Positions 63,067 through 64,000 of a stretch of DNA of 64,000 bases are shown piece after piece (positions within the stretch are counted from its first letter, which is position 1; the number at the start of each line of letters is the position of its first letter). Origin of the DNA: Rhodoplanes serenus. Lineage in GTDB: Bacteria; Pseudomonadota; Alphaproteobacteria; Rhizobiales; Xanthobacteraceae. The translations under genes were made by a program, and so were the position numbers. The stretch is taken from NCBI GenBank assembly GCA_009720755.1, contig WNKV01000001.1, forward strand, positions 310,001 through 374,000, read 5' to 3'. The notes beneath the pieces were generated by a model that saw only the letters and a list, made by a program, of their open reading frames with translations, was not told where the DNA came from and did not search any database.

Positions 63067-64000
63067 ATGAACGTCATTAGATCATTCCGCAATCTCGACC
63101 GGCACGGCCAACAGCGCGCGCCTGAGGTCATCGAGGAGGAGGTGCGGCAACTTGAACCGCACCTTGCGCGCTTTCGCGTGGATCTGGTCCGGCTCGAAGT
63201 CGTTGCCTCGCAGACGAGGGGCAAGAAGCGCATCAAAGTCAGCCTGCGCCTGCAACTGCCGTCGGGCGTGATCGCGGCGCGGGAAGAGGGATTCGAGATC
63301 GAGCCTGTCCTGCGCAAGGCCTTTGCCGACCTGCGCCACCAGGTCGATCGGCATGTGGCGCGCCTCAAGCACGAGCCTGAATACAAGCGTCCCGCCCGCC
63401 GGCGCCGGATCGGCGCCCCGCTGCCGCCCGCGCGGGATGCGGCGGAAGCGGACCGGCGCCAGCTCTTCTTTGACCTGATCGAGGATCATCTCGATACGAT
63501 CTATGACACCGTCAGGCGCGAGTTGACCTATCTCGAATGCAGCGGATCGGTACCGGAGGGATATCTGAGCGTTCGCGGTCTCTTCGATGCGACGATCCTC
63601 AAGGGGCTGGCCCGCTTCGAGGATCGGCCTTCGGAGTTTTCCGTCGGCGACTGGCTGAAACGGCTGGCTTTTGAGACCATCGAGGAAGAATCCCGCGCCG
63701 CCCGCCGCGCCGTGCCTGAGGATGCCGCCTCCATCGAGGCGGAACCCGAGGCCCCGGCGGAGGATCCGACCGAGGCGGATCAGGCGATGTTCGAGTTCTA
63801 CCAGCCCGACGAAGTGCTGATGCTGGAGGACCTCCTCGCCGACGACGGCGGCACAGACCCCGAGAGCCAAGCGGATCGGCATAAGATCGCCATGGTGCTG
63901 CACCGGGCAATCGCCGATCTTCCGTCGGTCGAACGCCGCGTTCTCTATCGGCTCCACCTCGACAACGCTACGATCGCGGAGACGGCAGACCTTTTCGGCC
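63067..64000 (+). CDS. Second HPF-like/sigma-70-like chimera, cut by window end
   Basis: At least 311 residues, open at the window edge. Residues about 15-105 resemble a ribosome hibernation domain (VRQLEPHLARFRVDLVRLEVV ... KRIKVSLRLQLPSGVIAAREEGFEIEPVLRKAFADLRHQVDRHVARLK). A sigma region 2-like part follows (LDTIYDTVRRELTYLE ... VRGLFDATILKGLARFEDRPSEFSVGDWLKRLAFETIEEE), then an acidic linker and region 4 (VLHRAIADLPSVERRVLYRLHLDNATIAETADLFG). GGAAGG precedes the ATG. It is more GC-rich than the island copy at 33730 and has a clearer region 2. Function is inferred only. Confidence 0.72.
   Translation, partial: MNVIRSFRNLDRHGQQRAPEVIEEEVRQLEPHLARFRVDLVRLEVVASQTRGKKRIKVSLRLQLPSGVIAAREEGFEIEPVLRKAFADLRHQVDRHVARLKHEPEYKRPARRRRIGAPLPPARDAAEADRRQLFFDLIEDHLDTIYDTVRRELTYLECSGSVPEGYLSVRGLFDATILKGLARFEDRPSEFSVGDWLKRLAFETIEEESRAARRAVPEDAASIEAEPEAPAEDPTEADQAMFEFYQPDEVLMLEDLLADDGGTDPESQADRHKIAMVLHRAIADLPSVERRVLYRLHLDNATIAETADLFG

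Noticed and set aside
1-64000. CRISPR arrays, rRNA genes, prophage structural genes, toxin-antitoxin or known defence systems
   Set aside because: None were seen; repeats found are two short tandem or direct repeats and insertion-sequence ends only.

Overview
The window reads as chromosome of a purple non-sulfur alphaproteobacterium (Hyphomicrobiales, in the Rhodopseudomonas/Rhodoplanes/Blastochloris range; the genus cannot be fixed from here). The evidence is two light-harvesting pucBA gene pairs with bacteriophytochromes, alphaproteobacterial tRNA genes and very GC-rich coding up to about 15.1 kb. From about 15.1 kb the base composition drops, and a long accessory region begins at a tRNA-Arg 3' fragment next to a tyrosine recombinase. 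It runs to the end of the window.

Native part (1-15096): a lipoprotein, GDP-mannose 4,6-dehydratase, septation protein YciB, two hypothetical proteins, two LH beta/alpha operons with matching promoters (TTGACA -35 plus PpsR-type TGT-N12-ACA sites), a PAS-LuxR regulator, and a light-signalling operon read leftwards: NarL-type regulator, bacteriophytochrome, bacteriophytochrome, single-domain receiver, receiver-histidine kinase. A tRNA-Gly closes this part.

Island part (15097 to at least 64000): integrase, a patch of insertion-sequence debris, then a protein-quality-control and stress island resembling the transmissible locus of stress tolerance. Leftward operon: three Hsp20 proteins, frameshifted DegP/HtrA, two M16 peptidases, a DUF5335 protein and a membrane protein. 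Rightward: HdeD, CbpA, CbpM, FtsH, rhomboid (frameshifted), SDH-type serine protease, PsiE, thioredoxin 2, Dps, an HPF-sigma chimera, Hsp20, Lon, MarC, Kef antiporter. Next come a LOG-type protein, DnaK-ClpB-GrpE with an NDUFS4-like protein, another Hsp20, two BON proteins, a LigD split into ligase, polymerase and phosphoesterase genes, a universal stress protein, a PHA synthase, an FMN reductase and further small stress-type proteins. The right part is broken by insertion sequences: a P-type ATPase fragment, two YfdX proteins with an Hsp20 remnant, an IS110/IS1111-type element, and at the edge a second HPF-sigma chimera.

The most interesting signals are: (1) two proteins joining a ribosome-hibernation (HPF/RaiA-like) domain to sigma-70-like regions; (2) a recurring TTGAY-N4-RTCAA operator (Fnr/FixK/NNR type) upstream of most transcription units in the island, in one case at exact class II spacing from a -10 box, which suggests the whole island is tied to low oxygen; (3) a three-gene LigD without Ku; (4) a complex I accessory-subunit-like gene at the end of a dnaK-clpB-grpE cluster. 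Several genes carry single-base frameshifts (degP, rhomboid, one IS transposase). From sequence alone I cannot tell decay from assembly error.
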